Positions 37,456 through 44,660 of a stretch of 64,000 bases of DNA are shown one piece after another. This DNA is from Arthrobacter sp. Leaf337 (GTDB lineage Bacteria; Actinomycetota; Actinomycetes; Actinomycetales; Micrococcaceae). The stretch is from contig NZ_LMPC01000026.1 in NCBI RefSeq assembly GCF_001423745.1, positions 207,071 to 271,070 of the forward strand, given 5' to 3'. How positions within the stretch are numbered: the stretch's first letter is position 1; the number at the start of each line of letters is the position of its first letter. Below the pieces are notes generated by a model. It searched no databases. It was not told where the DNA came from and saw only the letters and a program-made list of their open reading frames with translations. Both the position numbers and the translations under genes were made by a program.

Positions 37456-37486
37456 GCGGCTCATTCGCCAAGCAAGCCCCCGCTCC

Positions 37487-37552
37487 CCCAACTGACTGGC
37501 AGTTAACGTCGCGAAACGCGCTTTTCACGACGTTAACTGCCAGTCACTTGGG
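37487..37552. repeat. 66-bp palindromic repeat, copy B
   Basis: Same length and layout as copies A and C: CCCAACTGACT at one end, AGTCACTTGGG at the other, TAACGTCG/CGACGTTA inner arms. On the minus strand its edge reads CCCAAGTGA and supplies the last sense codons and the stop of the DUF559 gene. It follows the MFS gene's stop by 31 bp. Confidence 0.85.
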
Positions 37553-38479
37553 CACCCAGCCGCGGCTCACGAGTGCCGTGCGGACCTTTGCCACCGCCGG
37601 CCGGGCATCGTTGACCATATGCCGCTTGGATATCCGGACAAGTGTCCACCCGCCACGGCTGAAATCCTCTTCACGGGCGATGTCCCGGATAACCTGCGCC
37701 GCCTCGGAATGCCCGTCGCCGTCATACTCCACCGCCACTTTGTGTTCCGGATAGGCGAGGTCCGGTTGACGCACGACGCCGGGACGCAGCTCCGCGGGAA
37801 CGTTCAGTTCGGGCTCCGGCAGGCCCGCGTTCTCCAAAGCCAGCCGCAGGCGGGTTTCCGGCGCCGAATCCGCTCCCACGCGCGCCTGTTCCAAAGCGAG
37901 CCGGGCTTTGCGGATGCCGGGAGTTCCCTTGTGCCGGTCCAGCATGTCCGCGAGTTCCTCCAGCGTGGCGTGCGGCTCCGTTCGGGCGTCGAATTCGGGC
38001 CGGGGAATCCTCAGCAGGTGATCTGCCACAACGGTCAGTTCATTGATGCTCATCTTCCGTGAGCAATCCAGCCAGGTCCGTGCAGGGGTGGTAATCAACA
38101 AGCCTCCGAGGTTGACGACCTCGTCGGAAAAGAACTGCCCGACATGCCCCACCACGCCTCGGCGACGCGGAATAGCCATCGTGTCAGGACGCGAGATATG
38201 TATCCGCTCATCGTCCCGATTTGGGAGGTACCCCGGAAGCCCCCACAATACAAAAGCCGTGGTGTGCGAGGCCGCCGAGAACGGGGTCACCACCATGTAC
38301 GGCCTGACGAGCTTGAGCCGGTCGAGAGGCTCCCCGGTACTTGGGATGCGGACGCCGCGGCTTGGGACGCGCAGTTCACGGAACCTAAGACGCCCGGGAG
38401 TCACGCCGGCGTCGACAGCTTCGTAGACAGTGAAGGGTGCATCACCCAGCGGGGCGGGCAGTGGGTTCGGATCTCGCAT
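37544..38479 (-). CDS. DUF559/Vsr-like endonuclease-domain protein with AbiEi-like N-terminus
   Basis: 311-residue protein. The N-terminal half (about 15-165) looks like the winged-helix/AbiEi-type region seen in actinobacterial DUF559 proteins. The C-terminal part has the nuclease core: Glu208 (APETRLRLALENAG), Asp240 (RQPDLAYPEHKVAVEYDGDGH), Glu251/Asp253, His257, then RDIAREEDFSRGGWTLVRI. This is the PD-(D/E)xK-like pattern of DUF559, related to Vsr mismatch endonucleases. It is flanked by 66-bp palindromes B and C, and its TGA stop lies inside B. It interrupts the purN-purH neighbourhood. Biological role unknown; mobility or repeat processing is inference. Confidence 0.75.
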   Translation of the reverse strand: MRDPNPLPAPLGDAPFTVYEAVDAGVTPGRLRFRELRVPSRGVRIPSTGEPLDRLKLVRPYMVVTPFSAASHTTAFVLWGLPGYLPNRDDERIHISRPDTMAIPRRRGVVGHVGQFFSDEVVNLGGLLITTPARTWLDCSRKMSINELTVVADHLLRIPRPEFDARTEPHATLEELADMLDRHKGTPGIRKARLALEQARVGADSAPETRLRLALENAGLPEPELNVPAELRPGVVRQPDLAYPEHKVAVEYDGDGHSEAAQVIRDIAREEDFSRGGWTLVRISKRHMVNDARPAVAKVRTALVSRGWVPK

Positions 38480-38541
38480 TCCTCATGATTTCAAACGCCG
38501 GGCCCGCACTCAGGAGTTATCCACAGAACTGCGCACGATCA

Positions 38542-38607
38542 CCCAACTGACTCGCAGATAACGTCGTGAAAACCGCGTTTCACGACGTTAAGTGCCAGTC
38601 AGTTGGG
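38542..38607. repeat. 66-bp palindromic repeat, copy C
   Basis: Begins CCCAACTGACT, ends AGTCAGTTGGG, with inner arms TAACGTCG and CGACGTTA and a GTGAAAACC-type centre. It lies between the DUF559 start and the purN stop. B and C bound a 1121-bp unit holding only the nuclease gene. Confidence 0.85.
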
Positions 38608-38624
38608 TGCGCACACGACAAGAA

Positions 38625-39188
38625 TTAGGCCGCGGCGAGCTGCGCCAGGGTCGAGACCAGGAGCCTGCGCTCCACCACCTTGATGCGTTCGTGCAGGGTG
38701 TCCTCGGTGTCGTCGTCGCGGATGGCCACGGCTTCCTGGGCGATGATGGGGCCTGTGTCCACGCCGGCGTCGGCCCAGTGAACCGTGCAGCCCGTGACTT
38801 TGACGCCGTAGGCCATGGCGTCCCGGACACCGTGGGCTCCGGGGAAAGCAGGCAGCAGGGCCGGGTGCGTGTTGAGGTATTTCCCGCCGAACGCGTCGAT
38901 GAACTCGGGGCTGACGATCCGCATGAACCCAGACGACACCACGACGTCGGGCGCATATGCGGCCACTGCTTCGGTCAGCGCCGAGTTCCAGTCCGCACGG
39001 TCGGCGTAGGACTTGAAGTCCACTACGAAGGTCGGGATTCCGGCGGCCGCCGAACGCTCCACGCCGTAGGTCCCGGGCCGGTCAGCGCCGACGGCGGCTA
39101 TCTCCACGTCCAGCTCGCCCGCCTTGACGGCGTCAATGACGGCCTGGAGGTTGGAGCCGGTACCGGACACGAGGACAACGATGCGCAT
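38625..39188 (-). CDS. purN: Phosphoribosylglycinamide formyltransferase
   Basis: Purine synthesis enzyme that formylates GAR with 10-formyl-THF. 187 residues of the usual size. It has the opening VVLVSGTGSNLQAVIDA, the formyl-THF/catalytic region GFMRIVSPEFIDAFGGKYLNTHPALLPAFPGAHG (Asn, His) and the catalytic Asp in HWADAGVDTGPIIAQ. ATG 39188 follows TAAGCT by 6 nt with no ribosome-binding site, so probably leaderless. It is divergent from a small membrane protein with only 39 bp between starts. Confidence 0.96.
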   Translation of the reverse strand: MRIVVLVSGTGSNLQAVIDAVKAGELDVEIAAVGADRPGTYGVERSAAAGIPTFVVDFKSYADRADWNSALTEAVAAYAPDVVVSSGFMRIVSPEFIDAFGGKYLNTHPALLPAFPGAHGVRDAMAYGVKVTGCTVHWADAGVDTGPIIAQEAVAIRDDDTEDTLHERIKVVERRLLVSTLAQLAAA

Positions 39189-39214
39189 GGCTCTAGCTTA
39201 TGGGGCCGCTCGCG

Positions 39215-39220
39215 TAGGCT
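39215..39220 (+). promoter_or_regulatory. Putative -10 box for the small membrane protein gene (leaderless)
   Basis: TAGGCT lies 7 nt before ATG 39228. The opposite-facing purN start is only 39 bp away and has its own TAAGCT box, so the two promoters overlap almost completely. Confidence 0.45.
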
Positions 39221-39227
39221 GGAAAAC

Positions 39228-39659
39228 ATGAACCCCCCGAAGGACCCCGCAGGTCCCCAGCAGGCCCGGCAACCCCTCACCGAGGCCGCGAAGACGTCGC
39301 TGCTGAAGACGCACAACCTGTTCCGTGCATTTATCGTGGCCGTCCTGGGCGCCTTCTTCGTCTATCAGCTGGACGTCACCTACGTGTGGCTGACCGCCAT
39401 CCTGACGGCCGCGAGCATCGTGCTCGGCGTTATGGTGCTGGTCCGGGCCATCAAGCTCAAGGAATCCAAGCTGGTCCTTTTCGGGACCATCTCGGGGCTG
39501 GTGGTGTCGGCGGTGATGGTGCTGCTGATCCTGGTCTCCGCGGTGTTCTTCAACCAGGTCCGCGACTTCCAGCAGTGCTCCCGCAGCGCACTGACCCAGC
39601 AGGCACTTACCCAGTGCCAGACGCAGCTGCAGAAGTCCCTTCCCGCCCAGCTCCGCTGA
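39228..39659 (+). CDS. Small integral membrane protein, unknown function
   Basis: 143 residues. Three hydrophobic segments are visible (about 31-47 LFRAFIVAVLGAFFVYQL, 52-70 WLTAILTAASIVLGVMVLV, 82-107 LVLFGTISGLVVSAVMVLLILVSAVFF), followed by a short Gln/Cys-containing tail (FQQCSRSALTQQALTQCQTQLQKS), probably outside. The N-terminus is hydrophilic and proline-rich. Start chosen by the -10 box 7 nt upstream and the lack of an earlier good codon. I do not recognise the family. Confidence 0.75.
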   Translation: MNPPKDPAGPQQARQPLTEAAKTSLLKTHNLFRAFIVAVLGAFFVYQLDVTYVWLTAILTAASIVLGVMVLVRAIKLKESKLVLFGTISGLVVSAVMVLLILVSAVFFNQVRDFQQCSRSALTQQALTQCQTQLQKSLPAQLR

Positions 39660-39693
39660 TCCTAAGGAAAGTAACGCCCGACGGCGGCACCTC

Positions 39694-41010
39694 CTACGGC
39701 TTGGACACTTCCAGGTCCGCTTCACGCAGTTTCTGCTGGCGTTCCAGCCACGGTCCCGCCGCGTAGCCGATCACGACGCCGATGGCCACCTCGGTGGCCA
39801 CCCACAGCGCGGTGCCCAGCGGGTCCGGGCCGATGTCCGTGAGGCGGCCGATCCCGGCCGACCCGCGGGCCATCCAGGCCAGCCCTCCCGCCATCAGGCC
39901 CGCCGCGACGCCGATGATTGCTCCAAGAACGACGGTTGACGCCGATGCCGTGAACCAGCGGGAACGGACCTTGATGGACAGCCATTCGTCGAAGTGGTTT
40001 TCGCCTTCGCGCAGGAACCACCAGCCTGCCAGTGCACCGGCCAGGACCGGCACCACCAGGGCCACGAAGCCGTAATCCAGTGATCCGGAGGGCAGCGCGG
40101 CGAACACCGGAATGGACGGCAGCGGGCCAACCGCGGTTCCCAGCGGGCCGGCCTGCGAGCCGACGCCCAGGGCGAAGCCGGACCCGGAGGTCCAGGCGAG
40201 CGCAAAGACGGCCAGGTTGGGGAGGAAGCCGAGCTGCGCGATGGTGAGCGCGGCACCGCCCATTGCGCCGGCGTCGAGCCCTTCATACACGGCGATCACC
40301 AGGTCCCAGTGGATAAAGAGGTCCACCGCAAGCAGCGCGGCGGACATGGTGAACGCGGCCATCAGGGCCACGAAGCCGGCTTTGACCGCGGAGCCGAGGT
40401 AGGAACCGGCCCAGCGGGAATGCTGGCTGGTGCGGGCGATCCAGTCGACAGCGTCGACGCCGATGAGCCGGCTCCAGGACCCCGCTTCGCGCCGGGCACC
40501 CACCACCATGCCCAGGCCGAACGGGACCAGCGGCATCAGCCCGGCGAACCAGAGGAAAATGGCGACGTCGTCGGTGCGGCACACGAAGCCAGTCGCCATC
40601 CCGAAGCCGGCATACACCAGCCAGGAACCCAGCAGGGCCTGCCACAGCTGGTCCGTGTACGAGGCCCGGGCCAGGCGCCGGCCCGCCCGCCACGCCAGCA
40701 GGAACGGGATGAGCGTGAGGCCCAGCGGGATCAGCGACAGCGTGCCCGATTCCGGCTGCGCCGCGGCTTCCCCCGCCACGGTCGTCAGATGCAGCGGCAC
40801 GCCGTGGATCAGCAGCCAGGCCTGGCCGCCAAGCCGGGCCAGGGCGTCGAAGTTGTTGTTCTGGAATCCGGCCGTTGCCCACACGGCGACGATGGGCGCC
40901 AGCACCACCAGCGCGGAAATGACCGCCGCCTGCGCCGACTCGAGCGCCCCCTGCAGCCACAAGGGCATGGGAATGCCACGGTCTCCGGTCTGATCAGCGC
41001 GCAGTTTCAT
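39694..41010 (-). CDS. DUF6350-type polytopic membrane protein
   Basis: About 438 residues with 9-10 hydrophobic segments, including GALESAQAAVISALVVLAPIVAVWATAGF near the start and GFVALMAAFTMSAALLAVDLFIHWD in the middle. In many actinobacteria a DUF6350 protein of this size and pattern (LIHGVPLHLTT, PFGLGMVVGARR) lies next to purN, and the position here agrees. The function is not known. Start ATG 41010; GTG 41028, six codons earlier in frame, is an alternative. The lipoprotein gene upstream is on the same strand, 62 bp away. Confidence 0.75.
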   Translation of the reverse strand: MKLRADQTGDRGIPMPLWLQGALESAQAAVISALVVLAPIVAVWATAGFQNNNFDALARLGGQAWLLIHGVPLHLTTVAGEAAAQPESGTLSLIPLGLTLIPFLLAWRAGRRLARASYTDQLWQALLGSWLVYAGFGMATGFVCRTDDVAIFLWFAGLMPLVPFGLGMVVGARREAGSWSRLIGVDAVDWIARTSQHSRWAGSYLGSAVKAGFVALMAAFTMSAALLAVDLFIHWDLVIAVYEGLDAGAMGGAALTIAQLGFLPNLAVFALAWTSGSGFALGVGSQAGPLGTAVGPLPSIPVFAALPSGSLDYGFVALVVPVLAGALAGWWFLREGENHFDEWLSIKVRSRWFTASASTVVLGAIIGVAAGLMAGGLAWMARGSAGIGRLTDIGPDPLGTALWVATEVAIGVVIGYAAGPWLERQQKLREADLEVSKP

Positions 41011-41072
41011 CGTGTTCCATGGTGTCACGGGAGGCGCCCCGGGCCCGTGTGCGACAGGCTCAAAGCCCGGAG

Positions 41073-41678
41073 TTACCAGAGCTCGTAGTTGTCCGTGCTG
41101 ATCATGAAGCCGTGGCCCGTCCGAAGATGCGCGCAGGTCATGGCGCCCGGCGCCCGTTCGCACACGATGTTGCCCAGCCGCACGGTCTGGCCGTCCTGGA
41201 TCCACGGCCCCGGGAACGCCGGTCCGGCCACTTCCTCCGCCTCCATGGGCGACGTTCCGTTGCCGCACAGCCCGTACTGGGCGCCGCCGTCGAGCGTTAC
41301 CACCGCATATCCGCCAAAGTACTCGCTGACCCCCGTGCACTGGCCCTTGATGTCACCGGGCCGGGGCGGGACTTCCGTGAGCAGGTGGCAGGCAGCAGCG
41401 TCGGCGCTGATGGAACACTGCATGTCCTTGCCGGCCGACTGCACCACCACGGGCAGCGGCGCCGCCCACGGCTGCGCGTTCACCTTGGGCAGGAGCTGCT
41501 CGGCCCTGTTGAGGGGGCCGGGGTTGAGGGGGCCGGGGTTGAGGTGCCCCGGTTCGCCCATCCTCAGTATCCCGATAGCAGGCGCTGTCCCGGCCGGCAC
41601 GGCCACGCTGCAGCCGGCGGCGGAGATAAGCACGACGACGGCCAGCAGGGTTCGGAGGATCGGTGTTACAAGGCTCAT
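41073..41678 (-). CDS. Putative lipoprotein, unknown function
   Basis: 201 residues. The N-terminus is a lipoprotein signal (LLAVVVLISAAGC, lipobox Cys23). A short in-frame repeat LNPGPLNPGPLN lies at about 46-57, coded by a 15-bp tandem duplication. The remainder (QCSISADAAACHLLTEVPPRPGDIKGQC, AQYGLCGNGTSPMEAEEVAG, LGNIVCERAPGAMTCAHLRTGHGFMIS) has six Cys residues in a compact, probably disulfide-bonded domain. The ending TCAHLRTGHGFMIS resembles small extracytoplasmic actinobacterial domains of unknown role. Confidence 0.7.
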   Translation of the reverse strand: MSLVTPILRTLLAVVVLISAAGCSVAVPAGTAPAIGILRMGEPGHLNPGPLNPGPLNRAEQLLPKVNAQPWAAPLPVVVQSAGKDMQCSISADAAACHLLTEVPPRPGDIKGQCTGVSEYFGGYAVVTLDGGAQYGLCGNGTSPMEAEEVAGPAFPGPWIQDGQTVRLGNIVCERAPGAMTCAHLRTGHGFMISTDNYELW

Positions 41679-41803
41679 GGTCCTGCCAGTTCAGCAGAAC
41701 GGGACCGTCCTGTCGCTGGGCAGAACTCCCCATCCCCCAGCGCTTTTTTCGTTACTGAGCCGTAAAATTGGATTGTCCGCAATCAGTGGTTGGAGGCAGA
41801 AAA

Positions 41804-42265
41804 ATGACTACCGCATCGCCACATGCACATGGCGTTCACTTCGGGCGTACCGACGTCCAGAACGTTGGCATGGGTGTAGGTATTGTCCTGATGTTGGCGG
41901 GTGTCCTGGCGTTTATCCCGGGCATTACCCAGCAGTACAGCGAACTAAGGTTCTTGGGGCCTGATTCGCACGCCATGTTCCTCAACCTGTTCCAGGTATC
42001 CATGCTGCTGAACATTGTGCAGCTGGTCATCGGTGCAACAGGCTGGGCAATGTCCCGCAATGGAATGGGCGCCCGGAACTTCCTTATGGGCTTTGGCGCG
42101 CTGTACATCGTCCTCAGCATCTTCGGGCTCAGTGTCGGAGTGGGATCGGCGGCCAATTTCCTGTCGCTGAACACGCTGGATAGCTGGACCCTCATGGTGC
42201 TGGGTGTGGTGATGATTGGCGCCGGCTGGATCCTCTCAAGGCATCTGGCCGAGGACCGCAGGTAG
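41804..42265 (+). CDS. DUF4383 membrane protein
   Basis: 153-residue protein with four transmembrane helices (about 22-40, 65-85, 95-115, 127-145). The pattern TDVQNVGMGVGIVLMLAGVLAFIPGIT and HLFQV-like LNLFQVSMLLNIVQLVIGATGWAMSR matches the DUF4383 family, membrane proteins of unknown function common in actinobacteria. GGAGG lies 7 nt before ATG 41804. A terminator follows at 42344. Confidence 0.82.
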   Translation: MTTASPHAHGVHFGRTDVQNVGMGVGIVLMLAGVLAFIPGITQQYSELRFLGPDSHAMFLNLFQVSMLLNIVQLVIGATGWAMSRNGMGARNFLMGFGALYIVLSIFGLSVGVGSAANFLSLNTLDSWTLMVLGVVMIGAGWILSRHLAEDRR

Positions 42266-42343
42266 CCCGGATCGCGTAGCCGGGACATAAGGAGCCGCTA
42301 ATGAGGAACGCTTCATAGCAATCTGAATGTTTTAACCACCGGT

Positions 42344-42389
42344 TGGTGCAGTTGCCCTGCGTAGGCGCAGGCGGCTGCACCAGCTTTTT
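42344..42389 (+). terminator. Rho-independent terminator after the DUF4383 gene
   Basis: TGGTGCAG pairs with CTGCACCA; an inner GCC/GGC and GCG/CGC stem completes the hairpin, followed by GCTTTTT. It separates this gene from the catabolic cluster. Confidence 0.85.
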
Positions 42390-42485
42390 GCTTTAAAGGG
42401 CACGGCGGCCGGGGCGGGATCGCGGGCAGTGGAGGCCCAGAATCTGCACTCCTGTAAAGATTTTCACTTTAATCAAGAAGAATCA

Positions 42486-42530
42486 TTGACTCGCTAAAAA
42501 TCTTCACTATAGTTGTGTGAGTTAGCTCAC
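42486..42530 (+). promoter_or_regulatory. Promoter and GTGAG-N4-CTCAC dyad of the XRE regulator gene
   Basis: TTGACT (42486) and TATAGT (42508) are separated by 16 bp and make a good sigma-A promoter. A dyad GTGAG-TTAG-CTCAC (42517-42530) lies where transcription should start and would suit an autoregulatory operator. Direct repeats of the form ATnTTCACT occur at about 42460 and 42500. Confidence 0.6.
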
Positions 42531-42547
42531 CAACGAAGGATGCGGCA

Positions 42548-43147
42548 ATGACCACCGAGACACCCGCCCCACCGGCCACCAGCGAACTTCTGGCGACCGT
42601 CGGAAACAAGGTGCGCACCATGCGGAAGGCCAAGGGCATGACCCTGGCCCAGCTCTCGGACATCACCGGCCTCAGCCAGGCAATCGTCAGCCAGATCGAA
42701 CGCGGCTTGGCCAACCCTTCCTTCACCACGCTGGCACAGCTGGCCCACGGATTGGACGTCCCCGTAGGGAGGTTCTTCATTGGCCAGGATGAATCCAAGT
42801 CCCCCGTCGTTCGAAAGTCGGACCGACGCAACCTGAAAAACGTGACCCGCGAGTCGGTGGGCGAAGCAATTCACGAACTGCTGACCCCCAACCGCGACGG
42901 AAACATCGAAGCGCAGTGGATCAGCACGCCCCCGGGGCATGACACCAGCGGCACACCCTTCACCCACAGCGGTGAGGAGTTCTGCTACATCATCTCGGGC
43001 CGCAAGGACGTCTTCCTGGACGGCGTCTGCTACAGCCTTGAGGAGGGCGACTCCATCACGTACTCCTCAGAGATCCCGCACTGGTACAAGAACAGCTACG
43101 AAGAGGTATGCGTAGCCATCTGGGTCAACGCACCACACGCGTGGTAG
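42548..43147 (+). CDS. XRE-family regulator with C-terminal cupin domain
   Basis: 199-residue regulator: helix-turn-helix at about 17-75 (VGNKVRTMRKAKGMTLAQLSDITGLSQAIVSQIERGLANPS) and a cupin_2 sensor at about 125-197 (FTHSGEEFCYIISGRKDVFLDGVCYSLEEGDSITYSSEIPHWYKN). This is the PuuR/SutR layout, in which the cupin binds a small metabolite. It is the first gene of an all-plus catabolic cluster and is the obvious candidate regulator for it. The promoter has a dyad near the expected transcription start. The inducer is unknown. Confidence 0.9.
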   Translation: MTTETPAPPATSELLATVGNKVRTMRKAKGMTLAQLSDITGLSQAIVSQIERGLANPSFTTLAQLAHGLDVPVGRFFIGQDESKSPVVRKSDRRNLKNVTRESVGEAIHELLTPNRDGNIEAQWISTPPGHDTSGTPFTHSGEEFCYIISGRKDVFLDGVCYSLEEGDSITYSSEIPHWYKNSYEEVCVAIWVNAPHAW

Positions 43148-43310
43148 CACTGCCGTCCCCAACCGGCACCTGCGTTTTACCCTAACTGTCCGGACACGAA
43201 CCGTGGCCGCAGACACTCCTTGCATCGTTCGCACGAAGCGCCTTTTCCAACAGGCGTTCCTGCGTCATACCCTCCCACGCCCATTGCGGCGTAAGCGTAA
43301 GGACACTTCC

Positions 43311-44651
43311 ATGCTCGAAACACAAACGGCAGACCCCCAAGAGACGGACAACGCCGTCACGTCCCCCTCCCCCTCGTCCCGCACCAAGCACGAAAAATTC
43401 ACCCCCGAGGTCCGCAAGGGCCTGCTGGGCCTCGGCCTCGGCAACGCCCTCGAGTGGTACGACTGGATGGTCTTCGGCCTCCTCTCTGCCTTCATCGGGC
43501 CCAATTTCTTCCCCAATACCGATCCGCTCTCCGCCACCTTGAACGCGCTGGCCGTGTTCGCCGTCGGGTTCGCCTTCCGTCCGCTGGGCGGGATCCTGCT
43601 CGGCACCCTGGCCGACCGCGTGGGCCGCCGCCGGGTCATGCTGCTGTCCATCATGCTCATGGCAGGCACCACGCTGATCATCGCCGTCACCCCGAGCTAC
43701 CAGCAGATCGGCGCGTGGGCCGGCATCATCCTGCTGGTCTGCCGCGTGCTGCAGGGCATTTCCACGGGCATCGAAGCCCCGCTTTCCACGTCCCATGCCC
43801 TGGAACTGGCGCCCGAAGGCCGCGAAGGTTATGTCGCCGGCCTGATGAGCTTCTACGTGAATATCGGCATTCTGCTGGCCTCACTGATCAGCTTCCTGTG
43901 CAGCCTGGTCCTGGGCGGTGCCGTCATGGCCGAGTGGGGCTGGCGCGTGCCGTTCATCGTCGGCGCCCTCTTCGGTTTCGTGGTCCTCTACCTCCGCCGT
44001 TCGCTCCCGGAAACCCTCAAGGCCGAGGAAATGGCCAGCAACACTCCCCGCGCCGTCTGGTCCGGAGTCCGCAAGCACTGGCTCTCCGTGCTGGCCATCA
44101 TCTTTGTGGTCGGCGCAGCACAGGCCTACAACTACGCCTGGAACGTTGGCCTTCCCAGCGCCGCCCGCAGCGGGTTCAAGGAAGACCCCACCGCCGTCTT
44201 CGCCCTCACCACGGTCCTGGGCGTCATCCTGGTGGCAGGCAGCTGGATCATCGGCAAGCTGACCGACGGCAAGTCGATGTCCCGCTGGTTCCTGATCACC
44301 CGCATCCTGGCGATCCCGTCGGTGTTCCTCATGCTCTTCTACGTCCAGCCGGGCATCGGCGGCTTCGCGGCAGTCCTGTTGGGCGGCTCCATCGTCCTGG
44401 TGCTGAACATGACCCTCTACAACGTGGTCAGCTCCTCCCTGATGCCCAAAAACATCCGCGGCACGGGCGTAGCCCTGGGGTATGGAATCGGCGTCGCACT
44501 CTTCGGCGGCACCGCCTCCTACCTGCTGGTCTGGTTCCAGTCCCTGAACCTCAGCTGGATCTTCCCGGTCTACGTGGCCGTTCTCTCCATCCTCAGCATC
44601 GTTTTCTACCTCGCCGCCCGCCGCTCCAACGGCATCTTCGTCGGAAAGTAA
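43311..44651 (+). CDS. MFS transporter, metabolite:H+ symporter (MHS) type
   Basis: 446-residue importer with 12 transmembrane helices. MHS-family signs: LGNALEWYDWMVFGLLSAFIGPNFFP at the first helix, FRPLGGILLGTLADRVGRRRVMLLSI, RVLQGISTGIEAPLSTSHALELAPEGREGYVAG. These proteins import organic acids, osmolytes or aromatic acids (ShiA, KgtP, ProP). ATG 43311 has AAGGA upstream. It precedes the oxidoreductase gene by 9 bp and so belongs to the catabolic operon, where it should bring in the pathway's substrate. Confidence 0.9.
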   Translation: MLETQTADPQETDNAVTSPSPSSRTKHEKFTPEVRKGLLGLGLGNALEWYDWMVFGLLSAFIGPNFFPNTDPLSATLNALAVFAVGFAFRPLGGILLGTLADRVGRRRVMLLSIMLMAGTTLIIAVTPSYQQIGAWAGIILLVCRVLQGISTGIEAPLSTSHALELAPEGREGYVAGLMSFYVNIGILLASLISFLCSLVLGGAVMAEWGWRVPFIVGALFGFVVLYLRRSLPETLKAEEMASNTPRAVWSGVRKHWLSVLAIIFVVGAAQAYNYAWNVGLPSAARSGFKEDPTAVFALTTVLGVILVAGSWIIGKLTDGKSMSRWFLITRILAIPSVFLMLFYVQPGIGGFAAVLLGGSIVLVLNMTLYNVVSSSLMPKNIRGTGVALGYGIGVALFGGTASYLLVWFQSLNLSWIFPVYVAVLSILSIVFYLAARRSNGIFVGK

Positions 44652-44660
44652 GGACTCCCC

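Noticed and set aside
37487..38607. Insertion sequence with terminal inverted repeats
   Set aside because: The bracketing repeats are each full palindromes with no transposase between them and no visible target duplication, so a classical IS is not supported.
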